A stretch of 64,000 nt of DNA, from the NCBI GenBank assembly GCA_022792035.1, contig JAAWAE010000099.1, forward strand, positions 1 to 64,000, given 5' to 3'. A program made the translations under genes and the position numbers. Under the pieces are notes generated by a model, which was given only the letters and a program-made list of their open reading frames with translations, made no database searches and was not told where the DNA came from. The stretch comes from Ruminiclostridium sp. (GTDB taxonomy: Bacteria > Bacillota > Clostridia > Oscillospirales > Oscillospiraceae). Below, in pieces: positions 15,314 to 23,148 of the stretch; position 1 is the stretch's first letter; the number at the start of each line of letters is the position of its first letter.

Positions 15314-16654
15314 TCACTGCATCAAAAACCCCGCCGCCAGATATGCCGCCGAACTGAGTACAAACGGCACCGCCTGCAAGGGCAGGGACGTTTTTGCGTA
15401 ATCGTCGTTGGTGATCCCACTGGCCGAAGCCGCCAGCGTAGCCTGGGAGGCAAAGAAACAGGCGTTGCAGCTGGCCACGATCCCGGAGACGATCGCCCCG
15501 GCACATAGCAGCATATCCCCACCCATAGACTGGGTCATTGGGACCAGAACCGCCATGGAAATGGCACAGATCCCCCAAAAATTCCCCGCTGCGAAACCCA
15601 GGGCAAAGCTGATCAAAAATGCCGCCAGCGGCAGCAGCTCCACTACCAGCGCGGACCCGGCCGCCCCCAAAACATACTCCGGCATCCCCAGCAGGTCATT
15701 GATATCCCGGAGGACGAAGGCGATGCCCACAATGAACAGCACCCCCAGCATATCCCGGAAGCCGGAAAAGGCAGTATCCAAAAATCCCCTCCCCGTCATG
15801 AGCTTTTGGGGAATGTACAGGACCCCGCAGGCGATCAGTCCGCCAAACACCCCGTACATAGCATCCCCTGCCGCCAAGGTCACCGCCACGATCACCGCCA
15901 TCGGCAGCAGTAGGTTCCAGGCATGGGGCTTAGGGCCTTCCGCCTCCTGCTCCGCTCCCGCCTCGCAGACCAGCTCCCGGCTCTGCTCCCGCAGATAGGC
16001 CCGCTTCATGGGCCCGAACACCGGCAGCACCCGGGCAGCATACAGTCCGCCGCAAATCACCATCAGCAGGGGGTAAAACAGCAGCGGGATCAGCCGCAGG
16101 TAAGTGTAGATGCCCTCGCTGGCGTCACAGATCCCCGTGGCCGCCAGCTGGCTGGTGATGAACATCCCCCAACTGGAGATGGGGATACTCACGCAGGCCG
16201 ACGCCGACACAGTACAGATCAAAAAGGCCACCATCTCCCGGGGGACCCGGTAGCGGTCCGTGATGCCCTTCATGGCCGAGCCTACAGAGAGGATGGCCAG
16301 ATAGTCGTCCACAAAGACCACGATGCTCAGCAGCCACGTCATCAGCAGGGACCGCCGCTCGCTGCCGCACAGCCGGGACGCCGCCGCCGTGAATCCCCGG
16401 CTGCCTCCTGAGCGTTCAAAGAGCGCCACAAGGCTTCCAAAAATCCCCACCGTCAGCATTACCCAAATCCACAGCTGGCTGCTCAGTGTTCCATAAACCA
16501 CATCCAACCAGTGCTTTGGGAAATCTATCCCATGTAAAATTACCGCGCCAACCACAGTCCCTGCCAGCAGGGACGCCGCCGTGCGCTTGGTCACCAGCAC
16601 CAAAGCAATCCCCACCACCATGGGAAGCAAACTTAAAACACCATAGGATCCCAT
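15314..16654 (-). CDS. NhaC-family Na+/H+ antiporter-like membrane protein
   Basis: 446 residues with 10-12 hydrophobic segments. Features of the NhaC-type antiporter family are MLTVGIFGSLVALFERSGG, the acid-bearing SIVVFVDDYLAILSVGSAMK (residues near 113-132) and the conserved VSIPISSWGMF. Such carriers exchange Na+ (or an organic ion) for H+ across the membrane; some relatives carry amino acids or malate/lactate, so the cargo is uncertain. GAGGAGGAAAATGG precedes ATG 16654. A LysR regulator is transcribed divergently from the shared 128-base region, the usual setting for its controller. Confidence 0.85.
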   Translation of the reverse strand: MGSYGVLSLLPMVVGIALVLVTKRTAASLLAGTVVGAVILHGIDFPKHWLDVVYGTLSSQLWIWVMLTVGIFGSLVALFERSGGSRGFTAAASRLCGSERRSLLMTWLLSIVVFVDDYLAILSVGSAMKGITDRYRVPREMVAFLICTVSASACVSIPISSWGMFITSQLAATGICDASEGIYTYLRLIPLLFYPLLMVICGGLYAARVLPVFGPMKRAYLREQSRELVCEAGAEQEAEGPKPHAWNLLLPMAVIVAVTLAAGDAMYGVFGGLIACGVLYIPQKLMTGRGFLDTAFSGFRDMLGVLFIVGIAFVLRDINDLLGMPEYVLGAAGSALVVELLPLAAFLISFALGFAAGNFWGICAISMAVLVPMTQSMGGDMLLCAGAIVSGIVASCNACFFASQATLAASASGITNDDYAKTSLPLQAVPFVLSSAAYLAAGFLMQ

Positions 16655-16702
16655 ACCATTTTCCTCCTCGTTCTGTCTCGTTCTATTTTTCTGGCCACTC
16701 TC

Positions 16703-16750
16703 ACTATACCGGAAAATCCGTTGACAGGGAAGCCATGAAAATGCTACAAT
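16703..16750. promoter_or_regulatory. Divergent promoter region of the antiporter and LysR genes
   Basis: Rightward: TTGACA (16721-16726), 18-base spacer, TACAAT (16745-16750). Leftward: TATAGT -10 (16708-16703) with a poor -35. Between them lies CGGAAAATCCG (16710-16720), a palindrome that could be the LysR site. Confidence 0.6.
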
Positions 16751-16782
16751 GGCTTTTAGAAAAACGAAAAACGGAGGGCGCT

Positions 16783-17679
16783 ATGCTTCAGCGTGAACTT
16801 GATACCTTTCTGACCGTGGCGGAGCGGGGCAGTTTTCTCAGCGCCTCCAAGGCCCTCTTCCTCACCCCTGCCTCCGTGATGCACCAGATCGACAAGCTGG
16901 AAGCCTCCCTGGAACTCCAGCTCCTGCATCGCTCCAGCCGAGGGGTGGTCCTAACCCCGGCTGGTCAGTCCTTGTACCAGGATGCCCTGGCCCTGCGGAA
17001 AGCCGCCACCCAGGCCGTTTCCCGGGCCCGGAAGCTGGCGCAGCCCCGCCAGCAAATCATCCGGGTGGGGACCTCCATCCTCCGCCCCTGCAAAGCCCTG
17101 GTAGAGCTTTGGAGCAGTCAAACGGCTCCGCCCTTCCAGCTGGAGCTAGTCTCCTTCCACGAAGAAGAGGGCGGAACGGAAACCATGCTGGCCGCTCTGG
17201 GCGGACAGATCGACTGCTTCGTCAGTCCCTGCGCCTCCCCCCGCTGGAAACAGATGTACAGCGTCCAGCCTCTGGGGTGGGAACCCTCCTGCATCGCCCT
17301 GCCCCGGACCCATCCCTTGGCCCGGAAAACCGCCTTGACCTGGGCCGACTTGGAGGGAGAATCCCTGCTTCTGGTCCAACAGGGCAAGTCTCAGGTCCTG
17401 GACCGCCTGCGCCAGGAGATCCACGACCAGCACCCCGGTGTCCGCGTCCTGGATATCCCGCCCATACACGGCATGGATGCCTTCAATCTCTGCAGCCGCC
17501 TGGGTTGTCTGATGGAACTCCCTGCCAGCTGGGCGCAGCTGCACCCTTCCCTGCTGACCCTTCCTATGTCATGGGATTACACCGTGGAATACGGCCTGCT
17601 CTACGCCAAGGAGCCCTCCGAGACCATGGAGGCATTTCTGTGTTGGCTGCGCCCTCTGCTGCCCCCGGACTGCGCATAG
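16783..17679 (+). CDS. LysR-family transcriptional regulator
   Basis: 298 residues from ATG 16783, which directly follows CGGAGGG; an in-frame ATG at 16735 lies inside the promoter and is rejected. The N-terminal winged helix is MLQRELDTFLTVAERGSFLS followed by ASKALFLTPASVMHQIDKLE. The effector domain runs from about 90 to 290. Divergent placement next to the NhaC-type gene suggests it controls that gene and itself. The effector is unknown. Confidence 0.93.
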   Translation: MLQRELDTFLTVAERGSFLSASKALFLTPASVMHQIDKLEASLELQLLHRSSRGVVLTPAGQSLYQDALALRKAATQAVSRARKLAQPRQQIIRVGTSILRPCKALVELWSSQTAPPFQLELVSFHEEEGGTETMLAALGGQIDCFVSPCASPRWKQMYSVQPLGWEPSCIALPRTHPLARKTALTWADLEGESLLLVQQGKSQVLDRLRQEIHDQHPGVRVLDIPPIHGMDAFNLCSRLGCLMELPASWAQLHPSLLTLPMSWDYTVEYGLLYAKEPSETMEAFLCWLRPLLPPDCA

Positions 17680-17713
17680 TATCATCATTTTAAGAACTTA
17701 GGAGAACTTTACT

Positions 17714-18073
17714 ATGGAATTCATCTGCTATCCCCGCTGCACCACCTGCAAAAAGGCCCAAAAATGGCTCGACGCGCACCAGCTCCCCTACAACCTCCGG
17801 GACATCAAGGAAAACAACCCCACCCTGGAGGAACTCAAAACCTGGTACCAGGCCAGCGGTCTGCCCCTGAAACGTTTTTTCAATACCAGCGGCCAGCAAT
17901 ACCGGGCCCTGGGCCTGTCCAAAAAGCTCCCGACCATGTCCGAGGAGGAGCAGTTGGCCCTTCTGTCCACAGACGGGATGCTGGTAAAGCGTCCCCTGGT
18001 CATCACAAAGGGCAAAATCCTGGTGGGCTTCAAGGAACCCGAGTGGGAGGACGCCCTGGGGATGGACCAATAA
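17714..18073 (+). CDS. ArsC/Spx-family thioredoxin-fold protein
   Basis: 119 residues. It opens with FICYPRCTTCKKAQKWLD, giving the CxxC redox pair (C10, C13) of the ArsC/Spx/YffB group. DIKENNPTLEELKTWYQASG and VKRPLVITKGKILVGFKEPEW, with the conserved RP and GF-x-E, complete the fold. Arsenate reductases and Spx regulators share these features. There is no arsenic operon here, so I prefer a general redox or Spx-like protein. Its stop overlaps the next start by one base (TAATG), so it is co-translated with the DUF523 gene. Confidence 0.85.
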   Translation: MEFICYPRCTTCKKAQKWLDAHQLPYNLRDIKENNPTLEELKTWYQASGLPLKRFFNTSGQQYRALGLSKKLPTMSEEEQLALLSTDGMLVKRPLVITKGKILVGFKEPEWEDALGMDQ

Positions 18074-18525
18074 TGCACCTCCTGGTCAGCGCCTGCCTGC
18101 TGGGGGTGTGCTGCCGCTATGACGGCAGGGGCAACCCCCTCCCCCAGGACTCCCTGGACGCCCTCCTGCGCCAGCACCAATGTATCCCCGTCTGCCCGGA
18201 AATCATGGGCGGTCTCCCCACCCCCAGGCCCCCCGCAGAGCGCCAAGGGGACCAAGTGGTCACCCAGGAAGGGCAGGACGTCACCGCCGCCTTTCAGCGG
18301 GGCGCCCAGGAGACCCGCAAGCTGGCGGAGCTGTTCCGGTGCCAAGCCGCTCTGCTGAAGGAGCGCAGTCCCTCCTGCGGCTGCGGGACCATCTACGATG
18401 GCAGTTTTTCCCACACCAGAGTCCCCGGGGACGGTCTCGCCGCCCAGACCCTGAAGGCAGCGGGGCTGTCTGTCTACGGGGAGTCGGACCTCCCCTGTTT
18501 GCTCTCCCCTTCCGGCACAGAATGA
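18073..18525 (+). CDS. DUF523 family protein
   Basis: 150 residues from ATG 18073, overlapping the previous stop. The family marks are LVSACLLGVCCRYDG, VPVCPE-like IPVCPEIMGGLPTPRPPAE and KERSPSCGCGTIYDG. The conserved cysteines (CLLGVCC, CPE, SCGCG) suggest a metal or redox site, but no activity is established for this family as far as I know. Translational coupling to the ArsC-like gene hints at shared redox use. Confidence 0.88.
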   Translation: MHLLVSACLLGVCCRYDGRGNPLPQDSLDALLRQHQCIPVCPEIMGGLPTPRPPAERQGDQVVTQEGQDVTAAFQRGAQETRKLAELFRCQAALLKERSPSCGCGTIYDGSFSHTRVPGDGLAAQTLKAAGLSVYGESDLPCLLSPSGTE

Positions 18526-18580
18526 GAGGACACCCGCCCTGTCTTCTGCTATACTCTCCTTGAGAAACGAGGTGATCCCT

Positions 18581-19423
18581 ATGGACTGGGTCCAGCGAAT
18601 GAATGACGCCATCGACGATATCGAAGCCAATCTCACCGGCTCTATCGACTACGCCAGACTGGGGCAGCTGGCCGGCTGCTCCTCCTACCACTTCCAGCGC
18701 CTGTTCGCCTACATGGCCGGGGTCCCCTTGTCGGAGTATATCCGGCGCAGGCGGATGTCCTTGGCGGCGGTGGCGCTGCAAAACGGCGGGAAGATCATCG
18801 ACGTGGCCGCGCTCTTCGGCTACGCCTCCCCCACCGCCTTCAACCGGGCTTTTCAATCCGTCCACGGCCTCCCGCCCTCGGCGGTGAAGCGGGAAGGGGT
18901 CCCTGTCAAGTCCTTCCCGCCCATCTCGTTCAAGATCACCATACAAGGAGTGGAAGCGATGCAATACCGGATTGAAACCAAGGACGCCTTCCAGATTGTG
19001 GGCGTATCCGTGCCCCTGTCCAAAGACATGGAGGAAAATTTTTCGACGCTCCCGGCCAAGTGGGCGGAGGTCTCCACCAACGGAACCCTCCAAGCCCTCC
19101 TGGGCATGATGGACCGCCAGCCCATGGGGGTCCTGGGCGTGAATTTTTGTCCCAACGACGAGCCATGGCGCTATTACATCGCTGTGGCCTCCTCCCAGAC
19201 TCCGGAGGGCTGGGCGTGCCGCACAGTCCCTGCCGCCACCTGGGCCATCTTCTCCGGCTCGGGGCCCCATTTCTCCATCCAGGAATTGGAGCGGCAAATC
19301 CTCACCCAATGGCTCCCCACCTCAGGTTATGCATACGGGGATGCCCCGGACCTCGAGGTCTACCTAGACCCGAACCCAGAAAATGCCCGGTATGAGGTTT
19401 GGATTCCGGTGGTGAAAAAATAA
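18581..19423 (+). CDS. AraC-family regulator with GyrI-like effector domain
   Basis: 280 residues from ATG 18581, eight bases after GAGGTGAT; a TTG 21 bases upstream has no site. The N-terminal two-helix-turn-helix AraC domain (IDYARLGQLAGCSSYHFQRL, FGYASPTAFNRAFQ, G.PPSAVK) spans about 1-110. A GyrI-like/SoxS-Rob type effector domain follows (VEAMQYRIETKDAFQIVGVS to the end). This layout binds small hydrophobic ligands or drugs and activates stress or efflux genes. No transporter is adjacent. A terminator follows directly. Confidence 0.93.
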   Translation: MDWVQRMNDAIDDIEANLTGSIDYARLGQLAGCSSYHFQRLFAYMAGVPLSEYIRRRRMSLAAVALQNGGKIIDVAALFGYASPTAFNRAFQSVHGLPPSAVKREGVPVKSFPPISFKITIQGVEAMQYRIETKDAFQIVGVSVPLSKDMEENFSTLPAKWAEVSTNGTLQALLGMMDRQPMGVLGVNFCPNDEPWRYYIAVASSQTPEGWACRTVPAATWAIFSGSGPHFSIQELERQILTQWLPTSGYAYGDAPDLEVYLDPNPENARYEVWIPVVKK

Positions 19424-19429
19424 AGAGAA

Positions 19430-19476
19430 CGGCGTGTATCGCTCCGAGACGGGTTCGATACACGCCGCTGTTTTTT
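19430..19476 (+). terminator. Rho-independent terminator of the AraC gene
   Basis: CGGCGTGTATCG (19430-19441) pairs with CGATACACGCCG (19456-19467), then CTG and six T. Confidence 0.9.
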
Positions 19477-19953
19477 CTACCATTCCGTGGGGATCGCCTC
19501 CCCGTTCAGCACCGCCTGCACCAAAGTATCCCCCTCATACGCCAGCTTGAGGGAGAAGAAGGGCACATCCTGCCGCAGCAGGTCCAGAAAGATCTTGTCT
19601 CCCGTCCAGATGGGCAGGTCACAAACTTTATCCAGATCCACCCATTCCAAATCCCCCTCGTCGCAGGGGATCAGCTCCCCCTCCCAGGCGTCGGCGGTGA
19701 AGAGGTGCATATACTCCGTGGTCCAGCGGTCGGAGACAAAGGTCACCAGCCCCCGATAGGCATAGCGGGTCAGCGTCAGCCCCGTCTCCTCCTTGACCTC
19801 CCGGAGCAGACACTCCTCGGGGCTCTCCTTGTCCTCGAACTTGCCCCCCACGCCGATCCACTTCTCGTGGTTGATGTCGTTCTCCTTCTTCACCCGATGG
19901 AGCATCAGATACTGCCCTGGGCGCTGGATGTAGCACAGCGTCGTGTTCCACAT
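19477..19953 (-). CDS. Nudix hydrolase (8-oxo-dGTP diphosphatase/MutT-like)
   Basis: 158 residues from ATG 19953, with GAGGGCG just upstream inside the end of the previous reading region. A canonical Nudix box is present: GGKFEDKE-(x7)-REVKEETGL at 36-59. The following WTTEYMHLFTADAWEG and EGDLEWVDLDKV match the MutT-like group annotated as 8-oxo-dGTP diphosphatases. Substrate specificity in this group is uncertain. The gene starts 10 bases after an ADP-ribosylglycohydrolase gene, so it could instead process ADP-ribose. Confidence 0.88.
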   Translation of the reverse strand: MWNTTLCYIQRPGQYLMLHRVKKENDINHEKWIGVGGKFEDKESPEECLLREVKEETGLTLTRYAYRGLVTFVSDRWTTEYMHLFTADAWEGELIPCDEGDLEWVDLDKVCDLPIWTGDKIFLDLLRQDVPFFSLKLAYEGDTLVQAVLNGEAIPTEW

Positions 19954-19963
19954 GACCGCGCCC

Positions 19964-20749
19964 TCAAAATTCCAAGGCGAAGCGGTCATAAATGTTCCCC
20001 ACCTCGCCGTCGATATACCGCCTGGCCTCCGCCCGGATCTCCTTGGGCACGCCATAAAACGCCCCCGCCACGGCACCGGCCATAGACGCGATGGTATCAC
20101 TGTCCCCGCCGATCGACACCGCCCCCCGCAGGGCGTCCTCAAAATCCTCGGACTCCAAAAACGCCTGCATCGCCTGGGGCACGCTCCCGGCACAGCTGGT
20201 GTCGGTCTTGTACTCCCGCCGGATCTCATCCAAGGTGAAATCCAGAGGGTAATACCCCTCCACATGGGCCTGGATGGCCGCCTTGTCCGCTCCGGTCCGG
20301 GCCAGATACACCGCCCCGGCCACCGCCTGAGCGCCGGCGATGCCGTCCGGGTGGTCGTGGGTCACTTCCGCACTGGCCTTCGCCAGGGCCAAACACTCCT
20401 CTATGCTCTCCGCCGCCCAGGCCACCGGGGAGACCCGCATGGCGCTGCCGTTGCCGAAGCTCTGGTAGGGGGCGGGGTCATCGCTGAGGAGCCACCGCTC
20501 AAAACGAGGTCCATACCCCACGCTCACATAATGACGGCCCAGGGCTTGCAGTTCCCCGATCAGGTCAGTCTTGAACTGCTCCAAGTCCTCTCTCCAGCCG
20601 CCCATGAGCAGGGCGGAGGCCACCGCCGCCGTGAGGACGCTGTCGTCCGTCATGCGGCTGCTGCGCACGAAGAGGGGGAAGTTTTTGCTCTTATGGTTCC
20701 GCCACTCGTAGGGGGAACCGACGATATCACCGATGAGTGCTCCCAGCAT
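19964..20749 (-). CDS. ADP-ribosylglycohydrolase family protein
   Basis: 261 residues from ATG 20749. The fold marks are GALIGDIVGSPYEW (start, Asp 8), RMTDDSVLT with the metal-binding TDD, the HDHPDGI helix, and GGDSDTIASMAGAVAGAFYG with the second acidic metal cluster. These enzymes use two Mg2+ to split ADP-ribose from proteins (DraG, ARH3) or related compounds. No DraT, sirtuin or macrodomain gene is visible here. It is the first gene of a two-gene unit with a Nudix hydrolase. Confidence 0.9.
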   Translation of the reverse strand: MLGALIGDIVGSPYEWRNHKSKNFPLFVRSSRMTDDSVLTAAVASALLMGGWREDLEQFKTDLIGELQALGRHYVSVGYGPRFERWLLSDDPAPYQSFGNGSAMRVSPVAWAAESIEECLALAKASAEVTHDHPDGIAGAQAVAGAVYLARTGADKAAIQAHVEGYYPLDFTLDEIRREYKTDTSCAGSVPQAMQAFLESEDFEDALRGAVSIGGDSDTIASMAGAVAGAFYGVPKEIRAEARRYIDGEVGNIYDRFALEF

Positions 20750-20815
20750 GATATCTCTCCCTTCTATTGCTGCATGGATTGCATCTATGGGGACGCGTCC
20801 CCCGATCCTCCTACT

Positions 20816-20883
20816 ATTATACCCAAAACCGCGCGTTTTGCAAGGGCGGCTGATTGACAGCCCCGCTGTCCTGGAGGTATACT
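20816..20883. promoter_or_regulatory. Divergent promoters of the ADP-ribosylglycohydrolase and YciI genes
   Basis: Leftward: TTGCAA (20843-20838), 16-base spacer, TATAAT (20821-20816). Rightward: TTGACA (20854-20859), 18-base spacer, TATACT (20878-20883). Confidence 0.7.
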
Positions 20884-20912
20884 GGTTTTAGTTTTTATGA
20901 GGAGGTATCTTC

Positions 20913-21212
20913 ATGTTTATTTTCAAATTGAAGCACGTGAAATCCCCGGAGGAGATCCAGAAATTCCTGCCGCTCCACTTCCGCTACCTGGATGCCCACT
21001 ACGAGACCCGGGAGTTCCTCTGCTCCGGGCGAACGGTCCCCCCTGGGGGCGGGATCATCCTGTGCAGCGTCCCCACCCGGGAAGCCGCCGAAGCCCTGAT
21101 GGTCCAGGACCCCTTCTACACCGAAGGGATCTCGGAATATGAAATCATCGAGTTTGAGGCCACCAAGGCATTGGAGGACTTCCGGACCCTGCTCCAGCAG
21201 GAGGCCAAGTAA
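20913..21212 (+). CDS. YciI-family protein
   Basis: 99 residues from ATG 20913 (GAGGAGGTATCTTC upstream). A ferredoxin-like alpha/beta fold is suggested by FKLKHVKSPEEIQKFLPLHF, the central HYETREFLCSGRTVPPGGG and the closing DPFYTEGISEYEIIEFEAT, all as in YciI proteins. Such proteins are often small stand-alone enzymes or sensors of unclear function. A weak A/T-flanked hairpin follows the stop. Confidence 0.85.
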   Translation: MFIFKLKHVKSPEEIQKFLPLHFRYLDAHYETREFLCSGRTVPPGGGIILCSVPTREAAEALMVQDPFYTEGISEYEIIEFEATKALEDFRTLLQQEAK

Positions 21213-21238
21213 AAAAGAGCGGTATTTGCCTCTTTTTC

Positions 21239-21296
21239 TTGACAGCGCCTTAAAAAAGTGATATATTTATCCTATCGAGAGATAAATATATCACTT
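21239..21296 (+). promoter_or_regulatory. Promoter and 16-base inverted-repeat operator of the DUF3796/XRE cassette
   Basis: TTGACA (21239-21244), 17-base spacer, TATATT (21262-21267). AAGTGATATATTTATC (21256-21271) and its perfect complement (21281-21296) flank the 9-base centre CTATCGAGA. The left arm covers the -10, as expected for a repressor site; the XRE protein of the cassette is the obvious candidate. Confidence 0.75.
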
Positions 21297-21312
21297 CAAG
21301 GAAGGTGCTCTT

Positions 21313-21969
21313 ATGGACAAAAACAAGAAAAAATGGACCGTGGTGGTCCTTCTGGGCGTGCTCAGCGCGGGCCTTCTGGCCCTGGCCTGCTGGTGGTCCG
21401 TCCAGTACAACGACGCCCGCCTGGTGGCCCCCACGGACCTCTCCACCTATGTCTTCCGCGTCCAGGACCTGCCCATGCTCCTGGCTGGCACCCTCTTCAC
21501 ACTCTACATTCTGAGCCTTGTGGTGCTGCTCCTCCGGGGCATCCTGACCCGGAAACACCAGGAAAGACTGACCACCCGTTCCCTCAATCCCAAGTTAGGC
21601 TTTCTGGGGCTTTTGGGCTTTCTGGGCTTCGCCGGGTTCTGGAGCTACCCCGCCCACCAGGACGTGACCCCTTTCGTGTTCTTCCTCTTCTTCGGCTTGT
21701 TCGGTTTCTTCTATGAGGGGAAGCTCTCCAACACCTTCATGGACGAACGCTTTTTGGAGAACCGGCTGCGGGCGCAGCACACAGCTATGAGGGTGGGCTT
21801 TGGCCTGCTCTTCCTGGTGCTCATCCTGGCCGGTCAGGGAAGGTTCCTGGGCAGCTTGGAGTACAGCTTCATCGCCCTGCTCATCGCCGTCTCCCTGGTG
21901 CTGGGACTGGTACTCTTTTTGAGCGAATACTTATTATATCGCTACGACCACGATGAGGAGCAGGAGTGA
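21313..21969 (+). CDS. DUF3796-type membrane protein
   Basis: 218 residues from ATG 21313 (AAGGAAGGTG upstream). Hydrophobic segments lie at about 9-27, 52-73, 93-112, 118-135, 158-176 and 183-203. The stretch LGFLGLLGFLGFAGFWSY followed by FFLFFGLFGFFYEGKLSNTF is the DUF3796 signature. The next gene, a small XRE regulator, starts three bases after the stop. This membrane-protein/XRE pairing recurs in Clostridia and may be a signal or stress module. No function is established. Confidence 0.8.
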   Translation: MDKNKKKWTVVVLLGVLSAGLLALACWWSVQYNDARLVAPTDLSTYVFRVQDLPMLLAGTLFTLYILSLVVLLLRGILTRKHQERLTTRSLNPKLGFLGLLGFLGFAGFWSYPAHQDVTPFVFFLFFGLFGFFYEGKLSNTFMDERFLENRLRAQHTAMRVGFGLLFLVLILAGQGRFLGSLEYSFIALLIAVSLVLGLVLFLSEYLLYRYDHDEEQE

Positions 21970-21972
21970 ACC

Positions 21973-22173
21973 ATGCCGGATTTTCAGTGCAAGTTGAAGC
22001 AGTACCGCCAGCAAAAGGGACTCACCCAGGAGCAGCTGGCCCTCCAGGTGGGGGTGCGGCGGGAGACCATCATGCGCCTGGAAAAGGCCCAATACAATCC
22101 CTCTCTGAAGCTGGCCATCGACATCTCCCGCGCCGTAGAGGCCCCCATCGAGGAGATCTTCCTCTTCGATTGA
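21973..22173 (+). CDS. Small XRE-family regulator
   Basis: 66 residues: essentially a single helix-turn-helix domain (LKQYRQQKGLTQEQLALQV, then RRETIMRLEKAQYNPSLKLA) ending in EEIFLFD. That C-terminal EEIF.F is typical of the short YozG-like XRE proteins. It overlaps in function with the DUF3796 gene directly before it. The 16-base inverted repeat over the shared promoter is its likely target. Confidence 0.93.
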   Translation: MPDFQCKLKQYRQQKGLTQEQLALQVGVRRETIMRLEKAQYNPSLKLAIDISRAVEAPIEEIFLFD

Positions 22174-22213
22174 ATCCCAACAGAACACCCTATTCATGAA
22201 AGGAGACTGCCCT

Positions 22214-23056
22214 GTGAATTTTTGGAAGATGAACGGAGCCGGAAACGATTTTATCATCCTCAGCAATATGGACCGCCAGCTCCCCCCCTCCGCCCTGCCC
22301 CAGCTGGCCCGGATCCTCTGCACCCCCCATCTCTCCCTGGGTGCCGACGGGCTGATGGTGGTGGAGCCCTCCGCCCAGGCGGATTTCAAGATGCTCTTTT
22401 TCAACAGCGACGGCTCCGTAGGCGAGATGTGCGGCAACGGCGCCCGGTGCATCTGCCGCTACGGCTATGAGACGGGCCTGTCCGGGGTGGAGCCAGCCGT
22501 CGAAACCACCGCCGGGCTCGTCACTGGACGGCGCATCGACCAGCGGCACTACCGCATCCGTCTCAACGATCCCACCACAGTGCGCCTGCACGAGACCATG
22601 GAGGTGGAGGGCAAAGCCTATCCCCTGGCTTATGTGGAGCTGGGCAACCCGGGTCTGCCCCACGCCGTGGTCCCCTTTCCCGGTCTGGCCCAGGCGGACC
22701 CCCAGGCGCTGTTCCGGCTGGGTCGGGCCCTGCGCTACCACCACGCCTTCCCCAAAGGGGCCAACGTAAACTTTTATGAGGTCACCGGGCCGGATCAGGT
22801 CCTGGAAAAGACCTACGAACGGGGCGTGGAGGATTTCACCCTGGCCTGCGGCACCGGCACCGGCAGCGTTGTAACGGTACTGACCCTGCTGGAGCAGGTC
22901 AGCGGAAAGGACGTGCAGGTGACCATGGACGGCGGGGTCCTGACTGTGGACGTGGACCGGGAGGGTCCCCAGGTCAAAAACCTCTGGCTCACCGGGCCGA
23001 CCAATCTCGTGGCTAAGGGGGAGATTTTCGACGAGGAGCTTCCGGCGCTGCGCTAA
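22214..23056 (+). CDS. dapF: Diaminopimelate epimerase
   Basis: Converts LL- to meso-diaminopimelate for lysine and peptidoglycan synthesis, without cofactor. 280 residues from GTG 22214, chosen because AAAGGAGACTG lies before it; the upstream ATG 22196 overlaps that site. MNFWKMNGAGNDF is the classic start. The two catalytic cysteines are in SVGEMCGNGARC (C73) and LACGTGTGS (C212). Length is normal. It faces dapH across a shared bidirectional terminator and stands next to the other acetyl-pathway genes. Confidence 0.97.
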   Translation: MNFWKMNGAGNDFIILSNMDRQLPPSALPQLARILCTPHLSLGADGLMVVEPSAQADFKMLFFNSDGSVGEMCGNGARCICRYGYETGLSGVEPAVETTAGLVTGRRIDQRHYRIRLNDPTTVRLHETMEVEGKAYPLAYVELGNPGLPHAVVPFPGLAQADPQALFRLGRALRYHHAFPKGANVNFYEVTGPDQVLEKTYERGVEDFTLACGTGTGSVVTVLTLLEQVSGKDVQVTMDGGVLTVDVDREGPQVKNLWLTGPTNLVAKGEIFDEELPALR

Positions 23057-23095
23057 GCGCCGCCCTTCTTCCCTCGATCCCTCGATAACACAGGC

Positions 23096-23132
23096 AAAAA
23101 AGGCTTTTCGGTCTATCCCGAAAAGCCTTTTT
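23096..23132. terminator. Bidirectional terminator between dapF and dapH
   Basis: AAAAAGGCTTTTCGG and CCGAAAAGCCTTTTT pair perfectly over 15 bases around TCTATC; A- and T-tracts on both sides serve both converging genes. Confidence 0.9.
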
Positions 23133-23148
23133 GTGGTATACTATGGCA

